DNA of 12,830 bases from Collinsella aerofaciens (GTDB lineage: Bacteria > Actinomycetota > Coriobacteriia > Coriobacteriales > Coriobacteriaceae): positions 1 to 12,830 of the forward strand of contig JAJWXI010000041.1 in assembly GCA_021641225.1 (NCBI GenBank), written 5' to 3'. Shown piece after piece: positions 5,754-12,830 of this stretch. A model generated the notes under the pieces. That model made no database searches. It was not told the DNA's origin and was given only the letters and a program-made list of their open reading frames with translations. Position numbers and translations under genes: made by a program. Every line of letters starts with the position of its first letter. Position 1 is the first letter of the stretch.

Positions 5754-7196
5754 ATGGACCAGACCGTACCCGCATACGCCGCCGAGGTGGCCGATTACGG
5801 GCGCAGCCGCGACCCCGAGCCGGGTGAGGGCGCGCTCGTAAAAAGCGTGCGTCCCGAATCGCCCGCGTGGGATGTGGGTATCGAGCCGGGCATGCGCGTG
5901 CTCACGGTCAACGGCGAGCAGCTGACCGATATGATCGTGTGGCTCTGGGAGGCCGACGACGACACCGTCGACCTCGAGGTTTTCGACCCGCGCGATAACA
6001 GCGTCACCCCCGTGGAGCTCGACCGTTTCCCGGGAGAGGACTGGGGCCTTGAGTTCGATGGTCCCATCTTCGATGGCATGCGCACCTGTGTGAACGCCTG
6101 CGTGTTCTGCTTTATGACCATGCTGCCCAAGGGCGGCCGCTCAACGCTCTATATTCGCGATGACGACTACCGCCTGAGCTTTTTGCAGGGCAACTTTGTC
6201 ACGCTCACGAACCTCACCGACGAAGATGTTCAAAACGTTATCCAACGCAACATGAGCCCCATGAACGTGTCGGTTCATGCAGTAAGCCCCGACGTCCGCC
6301 GCCGCATGATGGGCCGCAACGCCCAGCGCGGCATGGACGTGCTCGAGGCCATCATGGCCGCCGGCATCGAGATTCACGCGCAGATTGTGCTGTGTCCCGG
6401 CATGAACGACGGCGAGGAGCTTCAAAAGACCCTGCGCTTTTGCGAGGAGCACGAGCAGATCACGAGCCTGGGCATCGTGCCGCTGGGCTTTACCAAGCAC
6501 CAGAACCGATTTACCTGGTCATACAGCGACAAACCTGAGCTTGCGCGCGAGACCATTGCCATGATCCGGCCCTATCAGGATCGCGCTTACGAGCGCTTTG
6601 GCCGCCACACCTTCCAGATGAGCGACGAGTTCTACCTGGACGCCGGCATCGAGCCGCCCGAGGCCGATTTCTACGACGGCTACCCGCAGTACTACGACGG
6701 CATCGGCATGATCCGCTCGTATCTGGACGAGACGGACGATGTCCTTGCCGCCGACGCCGAGCGCCTGGCCCGCGTTCGCGATGCCATCACCGCCCGCGAC
6801 CAGCGCCTGCTGTGCCTCTCGGGTGCCAGCGCACGCGACACCGTGGCGCGATTCGTGGAGTCGCCGCAGGGCCTTGCCGGCTCCGTCACGGCCATTAAGA
6901 ACCGCTACTTTGGCGGCAACGTGGACGTGACCGGCCTCATCGTCGCCTGCGACATCTTGGAGCAGCTGCCACAAGACCTGTCGGGGGTTATGCTCTTTGT
7001 GCCTAAGCTCATGTTCAACGCTGACGGCATGACGCTTGACGAGTATCATCGTGACGATTTACTCGCAAGCCTTACCAGTCGCGGCGCCGAGGTTCATGTG
7101 GTGTCGACCATGCCGCATGAGCTGCTCGATACCCTGGAGCACATCCTTGGCATTGTGCCTGCCGACTCTACTAATTCCGCTGACCCTACCCATTAA
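5754..7196 (+). CDS. PDZ-radical SAM-DUF512 protein of unknown function
   Basis: A 480-residue member of the DUF512 family (the FeS-oxidoreductase-like group found widely in Gram-positives and cyanobacteria). Residues about 20-70 form a PDZ-like module (GALVKSVRPESPAWDVGI, then GMRVLTVNGE). A cysteine cluster C112-x3-C116-x2-C119 (TCVNACVFCF) matches the radical-SAM cluster motif, followed by the family hallmark DDDYRLSFLQGNFVTLTN. A barrel-like region (VSVHAVSPDVRRRMM, QIVLCPGMNDG, GIVPLGFTKHQ) continues to about residue 300. The DUF512 part, including the conserved SDEFYLDAG and a C-terminal Rossmann-like stretch (LCLSGASA onwards), completes the protein. I chose the ATG at 5754, two bases after ispH; an upstream open extension lies inside ispH and is unlike the family. 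AAGGAG at 5734-5739 is rather far from the start (14 bases), which fits coupling. The gene sits just before der, a recurrent pairing. Reaction and substrate are unknown. Confidence 0.9.
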   Translation: MDQTVPAYAAEVADYGRSRDPEPGEGALVKSVRPESPAWDVGIEPGMRVLTVNGEQLTDMIVWLWEADDDTVDLEVFDPRDNSVTPVELDRFPGEDWGLEFDGPIFDGMRTCVNACVFCFMTMLPKGGRSTLYIRDDDYRLSFLQGNFVTLTNLTDEDVQNVIQRNMSPMNVSVHAVSPDVRRRMMGRNAQRGMDVLEAIMAAGIEIHAQIVLCPGMNDGEELQKTLRFCEEHEQITSLGIVPLGFTKHQNRFTWSYSDKPELARETIAMIRPYQDRAYERFGRHTFQMSDEFYLDAGIEPPEADFYDGYPQYYDGIGMIRSYLDETDDVLAADAERLARVRDAITARDQRLLCLSGASARDTVARFVESPQGLAGSVTAIKNRYFGGNVDVTGLIVACDILEQLPQDLSGVMLFVPKLMFNADGMTLDEYHRDDLLASLTSRGAEVHVVSTMPHELLDTLEHILGIVPADSTNSADPTH

Positions 7197-7206
7197 AGGA
7201 GAGCAG

Positions 7207-8541
7207 ATGAAACCTATCGTCGCCGTCGTCGGACGCCCCAACGTGGGCAAGTCCACGCTCGTTAACCGCCTGGCCCAGACCTCGGACGCCATTGTCCACG
7301 AGTCCCGCGGCGTTACGCGCGACCGCTCGTATCACACGGCCGATTGGAACGGCCGCGAGTTCACCATCGTCGACACGGGCGGTATCGAACCGCTCAAGAG
7401 CGATGACGTGTTTGCCACGTCTATCCGCGACCAGGCCCTCGCCGCCGCCGAGGAAGCCGCCGTCATCCTGTTTGTGGTCGACGGCCGCACCGGCGTCACC
7501 GAGGAGGACGAGTCGGTCGCACGCATGCTCAAGCGCTGCGACAAGCCGGTCTTTCTGCTGGTGAACAAACTCGACAACCCCGATCGCGAGAATGACAGCA
7601 TCTGGGAGTTCTATTCGCTCGGCATCGGTGAGCCCACGCCGCTCTCGGCCCTGCATGGCCATGGCACGGGCGACCTACTCGACGATATCGTGGCCCTGCT
7701 TCCGGAGGAAGAGGACGAGGTCGCCGATGAGTTCCCCGACGCGTTGAACGTCGCCATCATCGGCCGCCCCAATGCCGGTAAGTCGTCGCTGTTCAACCGC
7801 ATCCTGGGCGCCGACCGCTCCATCGTCTCGAACATCGCCGGCACCACGCGCGACGCCATCGACACGGTCGTCGAGCGTAACGGCAAGCATTACCGTATGG
7901 TCGACACCGCGGGTATTCGCAAGAAGAGCACCGTGTACGAGAACATCGAGTACTATTCGATGGTCCGCGGCCTGCGCGCCATCGATCGCGCCGACGTGGC
8001 ACTGCTCGTCGTCGACGCCTCCGTGGGCGTTACCGAGCAGGACCAGAAGGTCATGGGCTTGGCCATCGAGCGCGGCTGCGCCATCGTCGTGCTGCTCAAC
8101 AAGTGGGACCTGCTCGACGACGACCGCAAGCGCGAGGCCTGCATGGAGACCGTCGACCGCCGTCTGGGCGTTATGGCTCCCTGGGCTCAGTACCTGCGCA
8201 TCTCGGCCCTGACTGGTCGCAGCATCGAAAAGATTTGGGCGATGGTCGACGCCGCCGAGAAGACGCGCTCACAAAAGATCACCACCTCACGCCTCAACAC
8301 CTTCCTCACCGAACTGCGCGAGTTCGGCCACACCGTGGTGGACGGCAAGCGCCGCCTGCGCATGCACTACGTGACTCAGACGGGCATCAACCCACCGACG
8401 TTTACGTTCTTCGTCAACCACAGTGACCTGGTCAACGACACTTACCAGCGCTATGTGGAGAACCGTATGCGCTCGACCTTCGATTTTGCCGGCACGCCCA
8501 TTCGACTCTTCTTTAGGAAGAAGGAGCAAAAGGATGCATAA
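7207..8541 (+). CDS. der: Ribosome biogenesis GTPase Der (EngA)
   Basis: Der is an essential tandem GTPase that binds the 50S subunit during late assembly. The 444-residue product has two complete G domains. The first has G1 GRPNVGKST (9-17), DTGG and NKLD (120-123). The second has G1 GRPNAGKSS (186-194), GTTRD, DTAG and NKWD (298-301). A C-terminal KH-like domain follows, including the conserved GKRRLRMHYVTQ and PPTFTFFVN stretches. Length and order are typical. The start at 7207 is set by AAAGGAG at 7195-7201, which overlaps the stop of the preceding gene; open sequence further upstream in this frame lies within that gene. The 3' end overlaps plsY by eight bases. Confidence 0.97.
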   Translation: MKPIVAVVGRPNVGKSTLVNRLAQTSDAIVHESRGVTRDRSYHTADWNGREFTIVDTGGIEPLKSDDVFATSIRDQALAAAEEAAVILFVVDGRTGVTEEDESVARMLKRCDKPVFLLVNKLDNPDRENDSIWEFYSLGIGEPTPLSALHGHGTGDLLDDIVALLPEEEDEVADEFPDALNVAIIGRPNAGKSSLFNRILGADRSIVSNIAGTTRDAIDTVVERNGKHYRMVDTAGIRKKSTVYENIEYYSMVRGLRAIDRADVALLVVDASVGVTEQDQKVMGLAIERGCAIVVLLNKWDLLDDDRKREACMETVDRRLGVMAPWAQYLRISALTGRSIEKIWAMVDAAEKTRSQKITTSRLNTFLTELREFGHTVVDGKRRLRMHYVTQTGINPPTFTFFVNHSDLVNDTYQRYVENRMRSTFDFAGTPIRLFFRKKEQKDA

Positions 8542-9217
8542 TCCGATTCTTCTGACCGTCATCTGCGCCGTGGTCTCGTTCTTTATCGGAGCGATTCCGT
8601 TTGGCCTGATCCTGGGCCGCGTGTTTAACCACACGGACATTCGCAAGGCGGGCTCCGGCAACATCGGCACCACCAATGCGCTGCGCGTAGCCGGCCCCAA
8701 GGTCGCGGCGCTCACGCTGCTGCTCGATTGCCTGAAGGGCGCCATCTGCGTCCTCATCGCGCGTCCGCTCATCGCCGATCTAGGCTATGGTTTTCCGCCG
8801 AACATCATGGCGCCTGGAGCCCCCGGCGACTGGATGCTCGGTATCATCTGCCTGGCGGCGGTATGGGGCCACATCTTCTCGCCCTACCTCAACTTCCGTG
8901 GCGGTAAGGGTATCGCCGTGGGTCTGGGCGTCATCCTCGCTTGGTACTGGCCTATTGGCCTGTCGCTGCTGGGCATGTTTATCGTGGCCGTCGCCATTAC
9001 CAAGTACGTGTCGGTGGGCTCGCTTGCCGCCGCCATCGGCCTTCCCATCGCCGCTTGTGCGGTCTTTCCGTACAGCAGCCTAGGTCTCAAGTTTTGCATG
9101 GCGATGATCGGTATCACCGTGGTGTGGGCCCATCGCGCGAACATCAAAAAGCTCATGGCCGGTAAGGAGTCCAAGCTCTCGTTTACCAAGCGCGTCACCG
9201 AGCCCGACGATAAGTAG
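8534..9217 (+). CDS. plsY: Glycerol-3-phosphate acyltransferase PlsY
   Basis: PlsY is an integral membrane enzyme that transfers an acyl group from acyl-phosphate (made by PlsX) to sn-glycerol 3-phosphate, the first step of phospholipid synthesis in most bacteria. The 227-residue product is mostly hydrophobic helices. It has the family motifs GSGNIGTTN (40-48, usually GSGNIGATN) and the glycine-rich GGKG (123-126) within FRGGKGIAVGLG. It is somewhat longer than the usual 190-215, mainly through a loop around residues 80-100 and a charged cytoplasmic tail. I chose the ATG at 8534, which overlaps der by eight bases and is preceded by AAGGAG at 8521-8526. A longer reading upstream lies inside der. 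It is followed after nine bases by gpsA, which makes its substrate. Confidence 0.95.
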   Translation: MHNPILLTVICAVVSFFIGAIPFGLILGRVFNHTDIRKAGSGNIGTTNALRVAGPKVAALTLLLDCLKGAICVLIARPLIADLGYGFPPNIMAPGAPGDWMLGIICLAAVWGHIFSPYLNFRGGKGIAVGLGVILAWYWPIGLSLLGMFIVAVAITKYVSVGSLAAAIGLPIAACAVFPYSSLGLKFCMAMIGITVVWAHRANIKKLMAGKESKLSFTKRVTEPDDK

Positions 9218-9226
9218 GAGAGAGTC

Positions 9227-10234
9227 ATGAATGTTGCGCTGATTGGCTCCGGCTCCTGGGGAACCGCCGTCGCCGGCCTTGCCGCCACGCGAGCCGAGCG
9301 CGTGACCATGTGGGCCCATAGTGAGCAGACGGCCGCCGGCATTAACGGCGAGCATCGCAATCCGCGATATCTGGTGGGATACGAGCTGCCGGACAACGTG
9401 GTAGCAACGACCGAGCTCGCCCAGGCGCTCGACGGTGCCGATGCGATCATCTTTGCCGTGCCCTCCACGCACTTGCGCGACGTGTGCCATCGGGCAGCGC
9501 CGTTTATCGATGCCAAAACTCCGGTCCTGTGCCTCACCAAGGGCATCGAGCCCGAGTCCGGCCTGCTCATGAGCGAGGTCATTGCCAGCGAGATCGGCAA
9601 CGAGCGGCGTGTGGCGGCCCTCTCGGGCCCCAACCATGCCGAGGAGATTTGCCGCGGCGGACTTTCTGCCGCCGTCATCGCCAGCGAGGATGCGCAGGTA
9701 GGGGAGACCTTTAAGGAGCTACTGCTGTCCACGGCCTTCCGCATCTACCTGTCGCAGGATATGACCGGCGTCGAGGTATGCGGCGCCATGAAGAATGTTA
9801 TCGCCATCGTGTGCGGCATCTCCGCCGGCTCGGGCGCAGGCGACAACACGCTTGCCCTCATCATGACGCGCGGTCTGGCCGAGATCAGCCGCCTAGTGCA
9901 CGCCCGCGGAGGCCAGGCCATGACCTGCATGGGACTTGCCGGCATGGGCGACCTTATCGCCACCTGTACTTCGGAGCATTCGCGCAACCGTACCTTTGGC
10001 TACGAGTTCGCTCATGGCGTTTCGCTCGACGAGTACCAGACGCGCACGCATATGGTGGTCGAGGGTGCCGTCGCGGCCCGCAGCGTCAGCGAGCTCGCCC
10101 GTTCACTGGGCGTAGACATTCCGCTCACCTTTGCCGTGGAGCAAACGCTCTACAACGGTGTTACTTTGGATAGGGCGCTCGAGATTCTTACCGATCGCGT
10201 TCCCTCCCAAGAGTTCTACGGACTCACCGACTAG
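9227..10234 (+). CDS. gpsA: NAD(P)-dependent glycerol-3-phosphate dehydrogenase
   Basis: GpsA reduces dihydroxyacetone phosphate to sn-glycerol 3-phosphate, the backbone for phospholipids, in the cytoplasm. The 335-residue protein begins with the dinucleotide-binding loop GSGSWGT (7-13). It then has VPSTHLRD, CLTKGIEP (K105), SGPNHAEEI and the C-terminal catalytic segment CGAMKNV (K189) with GAGDNT. The end of the core carries GLAGMGDLIATCTS and SRNRTFG, both family signatures. Length is typical (about 330-340). GGAGAGAG lies just before the ATG, and the plsY stop is nine bases upstream. The plsY-gpsA pair puts supply and use of glycerol 3-phosphate on the same transcript. Confidence 0.97.
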   Translation: MNVALIGSGSWGTAVAGLAATRAERVTMWAHSEQTAAGINGEHRNPRYLVGYELPDNVVATTELAQALDGADAIIFAVPSTHLRDVCHRAAPFIDAKTPVLCLTKGIEPESGLLMSEVIASEIGNERRVAALSGPNHAEEICRGGLSAAVIASEDAQVGETFKELLLSTAFRIYLSQDMTGVEVCGAMKNVIAIVCGISAGSGAGDNTLALIMTRGLAEISRLVHARGGQAMTCMGLAGMGDLIATCTSEHSRNRTFGYEFAHGVSLDEYQTRTHMVVEGAVAARSVSELARSLGVDIPLTFAVEQTLYNGVTLDRALEILTDRVPSQEFYGLTD

Positions 10235-10252
10235 CGCAGAAAGGCTTCTACC

Positions 10253-10924
10253 ATGGGTTCCATCAAAATCGCTCCGTCCGTCCTTTCGGCCGACATGGCC
10301 AACCTCAAGGGCGAGCTCGACAAGATCGCCGGTGCCGACTACGTGCACTTCGACGTCATGGACGGTCACTTTACCGGCAACCTGACTTTTGGCGTTGACA
10401 TCCTCAAGGCCGTCAAGCGCTCCACCGATGTACCGGTCGACGCGCACCTGATGGTGTCGAACCCCGATGAGACGGTCGATTGGTACGCCGACGCCGGTGC
10501 CGACATGATCACCGTGCACTACGAGGCTTCCACGCACCTGCACCGCACGCTCACGCACCTGCAGCAGCGCGGTGTTAAGGCCGGTGTGGTGCTCAACCCC
10601 GCCACGCCCGTCTGCGTGCTCGAGAGCATCATCGACGTTGTCGATATGGTGCTGCTCATGAGCGTGAACCCCGGCTTTGGCGGCCAACGCTTTATCCCCG
10701 GTACCATTGCCAAACTGCACGAGCTCAAGGCCATGTGCGAGCGACACGGCGTTTCGCCCCTCATCGAGGTCGACGGCGGCATTTCTTCCAAGAACATTGC
10801 CGAGGTCGTCAAGGCTGGCGCCAATGTCCTGGTGGCCGGTTCCGCCGTATTTAAGTCCGAAGATCCCGCTGCCGAGGTTGCGCTGCTGCAGAAGCTGGGC
10901 AATGAGGCCGCACAGGAGGCATAA
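10253..10924 (+). CDS. rpe: Ribulose-phosphate 3-epimerase
   Basis: Rpe interconverts ribulose 5-phosphate and xylulose 5-phosphate in the pentose phosphate pathway. The 223-residue TIM-barrel protein shows APSVLSADMANL at the N-terminus. Metal ligands are H32 and D34 (HFDVMDG), H65 (DAHLMV) and D174 (EVDGGI). SVNPGFGGQ and the phosphate-binding GSAVFK segment follow. All catalytic positions are intact. One small departure is HFTGNLTFG where most members have a proline before the asparagine. Length is normal. GAAAGG lies upstream of the ATG, 18 bases after gpsA. The cysteine desulfurase gene starts six bases after its stop, with the next ribosome site (AGGAGG, 10914-10919) inside the end of rpe. 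Confidence 0.96.
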   Translation: MGSIKIAPSVLSADMANLKGELDKIAGADYVHFDVMDGHFTGNLTFGVDILKAVKRSTDVPVDAHLMVSNPDETVDWYADAGADMITVHYEASTHLHRTLTHLQQRGVKAGVVLNPATPVCVLESIIDVVDMVLLMSVNPGFGGQRFIPGTIAKLHELKAMCERHGVSPLIEVDGGISSKNIAEVVKAGANVLVAGSAVFKSEDPAAEVALLQKLGNEAAQEA

Positions 10925-10930
10925 ACCCTT

Positions 10931-12109
10931 ATGACCGCAGGTCAAAACCGCATACCCGTGAATCTTGACTATGCCGCCTCGACGCCCATGCGCGCCGAGG
11001 CGCTCCTTGCGCAGCGCGAGTACGATGACAGCGAGCTTGCCGGCGTCAACCCCAACTCGCTGCATTCGCTCGGCCGCAAGGCCGCTGCGCGCCTAGAAGT
11101 GGCGCGTCGCGAGATTGCCCGCAGCTTTGGCGCGCGCGTCCGCCCGTCCGAGATCATCTTGACCAACGGCGGTACCGAGGCAAACCAGCTGGCGCTCCTT
11201 GGACTTGCCGAGGGAGCCCGTCAGCGCGATCGCAAACGCGACCGCGTGATCGTGTCGGCGATCGAGCACGATTCGATCCTGGACAACCTACCGCTGCTGC
11301 GAGCCGCGGGTTTTACCGTCGATTTGGTACAGCCCTGCCGCGCGGGCTACATTGAGCCTGTCGCGCTTGTCGAGCTACTAGGCGACGACGTGGCGCTCGT
11401 GAGCATCATGGTTGCCAACAACGAGACCGGCGTGGTGCAGCCCATCCGCGAGCTTGCCGCGGCCGCGCATACCGTGGGCGCTCTGTTCCACACCGATGCC
11501 ATTCAGGGCTACTTGCATATTCCGCTCGATGTCACCGAGCTGGGCGTCGACGCCATGACCGTTGCCGCACACAAGATCGGCGGCCCTGTGGCATCCGGCG
11601 CGCTCTACCTTAAGAACCGCACGCCGCTGCGTCCGCGCATCTTTGGCGGTGGACAGGAGGCCGGCCGTCGCGCCGGTACGCAGGATCTGCGCACGCAGCT
11701 GGCTTTTGCCGCTGCCGCCAGTACGCTGGCGCCCCACGTGGCCCGGGAGCGCGCGGAACTGCAGACCTTGTCCGACAAGCTCTACGCCACGCTTACGGCC
11801 CATCCTCGCATTCACGCCACGATGGGCGACTACGCGCAGGCCGATCGTCTGCCGGGTATGATTTCGATCTACGTCGACGGCATGGACTCCGAAGAGCTCA
11901 TCATCAAGCTAGATGCCGCCGGCTTTGAGGTTTCGGCCGGATCGGCTTGCTCGAGCGGCAACATGGACCCGAGCCACGTGCTCAGTGCCATGGGCATCGG
12001 CCGCGAGCAGGCACTGGGCGCGCTGCGTATCTCGTTCGATGACCGTGTGAACTCTGCCGATCTGGACGATTTTGCCCAGACGCTGCTCTCGATCGTAGGT
12101 GCCGCATGA
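10931..12109 (+). CDS. Cysteine desulfurase (NifS/IscS family, class V aminotransferase fold)
   Basis: A 392-residue PLP enzyme that takes sulfur from cysteine as a persulfide on its own active-site cysteine and passes it to Fe-S assembly proteins or tRNA thiolation enzymes. Visible landmarks are TNGGTEANQLAL (cofactor phosphate loop), H113 in EHDSIL (stacks on PLP), NNETG, D189 and Q192 in HTDAIQG, the PLP lysine K215 in AAHKIGG, and the catalytic C340 in SAGSACSSGNMDPSHVL. The long active-site loop points to the IscS/NifS type rather than SufS. AGGAGG eleven bases upstream supports the ATG at 10931. No scaffold gene (iscU/sufU) or thiI lies within the window. The partner could be downstream or elsewhere, so I leave the symbol empty. 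The last four bases overlap the NIF3 gene. Confidence 0.94.
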   Translation: MTAGQNRIPVNLDYAASTPMRAEALLAQREYDDSELAGVNPNSLHSLGRKAAARLEVARREIARSFGARVRPSEIILTNGGTEANQLALLGLAEGARQRDRKRDRVIVSAIEHDSILDNLPLLRAAGFTVDLVQPCRAGYIEPVALVELLGDDVALVSIMVANNETGVVQPIRELAAAAHTVGALFHTDAIQGYLHIPLDVTELGVDAMTVAAHKIGGPVASGALYLKNRTPLRPRIFGGGQEAGRRAGTQDLRTQLAFAAAASTLAPHVARERAELQTLSDKLYATLTAHPRIHATMGDYAQADRLPGMISIYVDGMDSEELIIKLDAAGFEVSAGSACSSGNMDPSHVLSAMGIGREQALGALRISFDDRVNSADLDDFAQTLLSIVGAA

Positions 12110-12830
12110 TCGTCGCCGAGCTCGAGCGTGCCCTGCTGGCGCGCTATCCTAAGGCAGATGCCGAGGGCTGGGACCATGTAGGTTTATCCGTCGGTGACCC
12201 CGCCGCTGAGATCACCGGCGTTGCCTGCGCGCTCGATGCGACCGAGGCCAATGTGCACCACGCTCTCGAGGCCGGCGCCAACGTGCTACTGACGCATCAT
12301 CCCATCTACATCAAGGCGCCCGAGGCCTTTTGTCCGGCCGATTCCGCGCGTCCCCAGTGCAGCGCGGCGCTGTACGAGGCGGCCCGTTGCGGCGTGAGCA
12401 TCATCTCGCTCCACACCAATCTGGACCGCTCGCACGAGGCGCGTGTCTGCCTGAGTGGGCTGCTGGGTGCTGAGCCCATGAGCTCGCTGGAGCATGTGGA
12501 CGAGCCCGAGGCCTGCGGCTTGGGCGCACTCGCGACCCTCAACAACCCCTGTAGCCTGCGTGACCTCGCCGCCCGTGCCGCCACGACATTTGGCAGTGAC
12601 CCTCGCGTGTGGGGCGAAGCCGATCTCGTGTGCCGCACCGTCGCCATCTTGGGCGGCTCCCTGGGCGACTTTGGCGAGCTTTCCATCGCCGCGGGCGCGG
12701 ATGTTATCGTGACCGGAGAGGCGGGCTACCACGTGGCGCAGGACCTTGCTCTGCGTGGCCTGGGCGTGATTTTGCTTGGCCATGACCGTTCCGAGGAGCC
12801 GTTCGTGGATATCTTGATGAACTCTGCAGT
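12106..12830 (+). CDS. NIF3-family dinuclear metal-binding protein (Nif3-like/YbgI-like), 3' end cut off
   Basis: The frame is open from an ATG at 12106 to the window end, giving 241 codons; its start overlaps the cysteine desulfurase stop as ATGA. All metal ligands known from the family are visible: H64 and H65 (LLTHHPIYIK), D107 (SLHTNLD), H226 and E230 (GHDRSEEP). WDHVGL near residue 22 matches the family's DNVGL signature, and VTGEAGYHVAQDL matches the segment before the last ligands. The D107-to-H226 spacing is that of the short form, with no room for the PII-like insert domain of larger homologues. The product is sometimes annotated as GTP cyclohydrolase I type 2, a label not well supported by biochemistry; its true activity is unclear. 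Only a weak ribosome site precedes it, so it is probably translated by coupling. Perhaps 15-30 residues are missing. Confidence 0.92.
   Translation, partial: MIVAELERALLARYPKADAEGWDHVGLSVGDPAAEITGVACALDATEANVHHALEAGANVLLTHHPIYIKAPEAFCPADSARPQCSAALYEAARCGVSIISLHTNLDRSHEARVCLSGLLGAEPMSSLEHVDEPEACGLGALATLNNPCSLRDLAARAATTFGSDPRVWGEADLVCRTVAILGGSLGDFGELSIAAGADVIVTGEAGYHVAQDLALRGLGVILLGHDRSEEPFVDILMNSA

Noticed and set aside
7036..7206. N-terminal extension of Der upstream of 7207
   Set aside because: Der proteins begin a few residues before the first P-loop, exactly as with the ATG at 7207, which also has a good ribosome site. The upstream part lies within the DUF512 gene.
8423..8533. N-terminal extension of PlsY inside der
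   Set aside because: The extra 37 codons are not membrane-like and are off-frame der sequence; the ATG at 8534 has AAGGAG in front and starts right at the first helix.
10103..11065. 320-codon - strand frame opposite gpsA end, rpe and the desulfurase start
   Set aside because: It spans three real genes on the other strand without any recognisable motif; a shadow frame.
1..12830. Mobile elements, defence systems, CRISPR repeats, tRNA or rRNA genes
   Set aside because: Every base is taken by housekeeping genes of uniform composition and strand. No direct repeats, transposase motifs or RNA gene signatures were seen.

Overview
The window is a GC-rich bacterial chromosome segment carrying fourteen protein genes, all on the + strand. 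Two are cut by the window edges. Gaps are short (the largest is 84 bases) and several genes overlap. I see no rRNA, tRNA, insertion sequence, phage gene, CRISPR array or long non-coding stretch. Gene content and order (site-2 protease, scpA, scpB, rluB-type gene, cmk, plsC, ispH, DUF512 radical-SAM gene, der, plsY, gpsA, rpe, cysteine desulfurase, NIF3) combine a Firmicutes-like order with high GC. This suggests a high-GC Gram-positive such as a Coriobacteriia member (Collinsella/Olsenella-like). That assignment is inference from gene order and composition, not from a marker gene.

Layout: bases 1-81 hold the tail of an unidentified membrane protein. At 91-774 is an M50-type intramembrane metalloprotease. 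A gap of 84 bases follows, with a possible weak promoter and two small hairpins. Then come scpA and scpB (condensin partners of SMC) and an overlapping rRNA pseudouridine synthase gene (859-3364). After 66 bases comes a tight block of cmk, plsC, ispH and the DUF512 radical-SAM gene (3431-7196), with gaps of 2-3 bases. It continues into der, plsY and gpsA (7207-10234). The last part is rpe, a cysteine desulfurase and the first 241 codons of a NIF3-family metal protein (10253-12830).

How the genes fit together: gpsA makes sn-glycerol 3-phosphate, PlsY adds the first acyl chain and PlsC the second, so three of the core steps to phosphatidic acid are encoded here (plsX is not in the window). IspH supplies isoprenoid precursors for the cell wall lipid carrier and quinones. 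ScpA/ScpB act in chromosome segregation, Der and the pseudouridine synthase in 50S ribosome maturation, and Cmk in pyrimidine nucleotide supply. The cysteine desulfurase can deliver sulfur for Fe-S proteins, and IspH and the DUF512 protein both need Fe-S clusters. The whole reads as a housekeeping growth operon, probably co-transcribed over long stretches.

I found no exotic new system. The items most worth a second look are the uncharacterised PDZ/radical-SAM/DUF512 protein, a PlsC whose catalytic HX4D motif reads HX4E, and the translationally coupled cysteine desulfurase-NIF3 pair.
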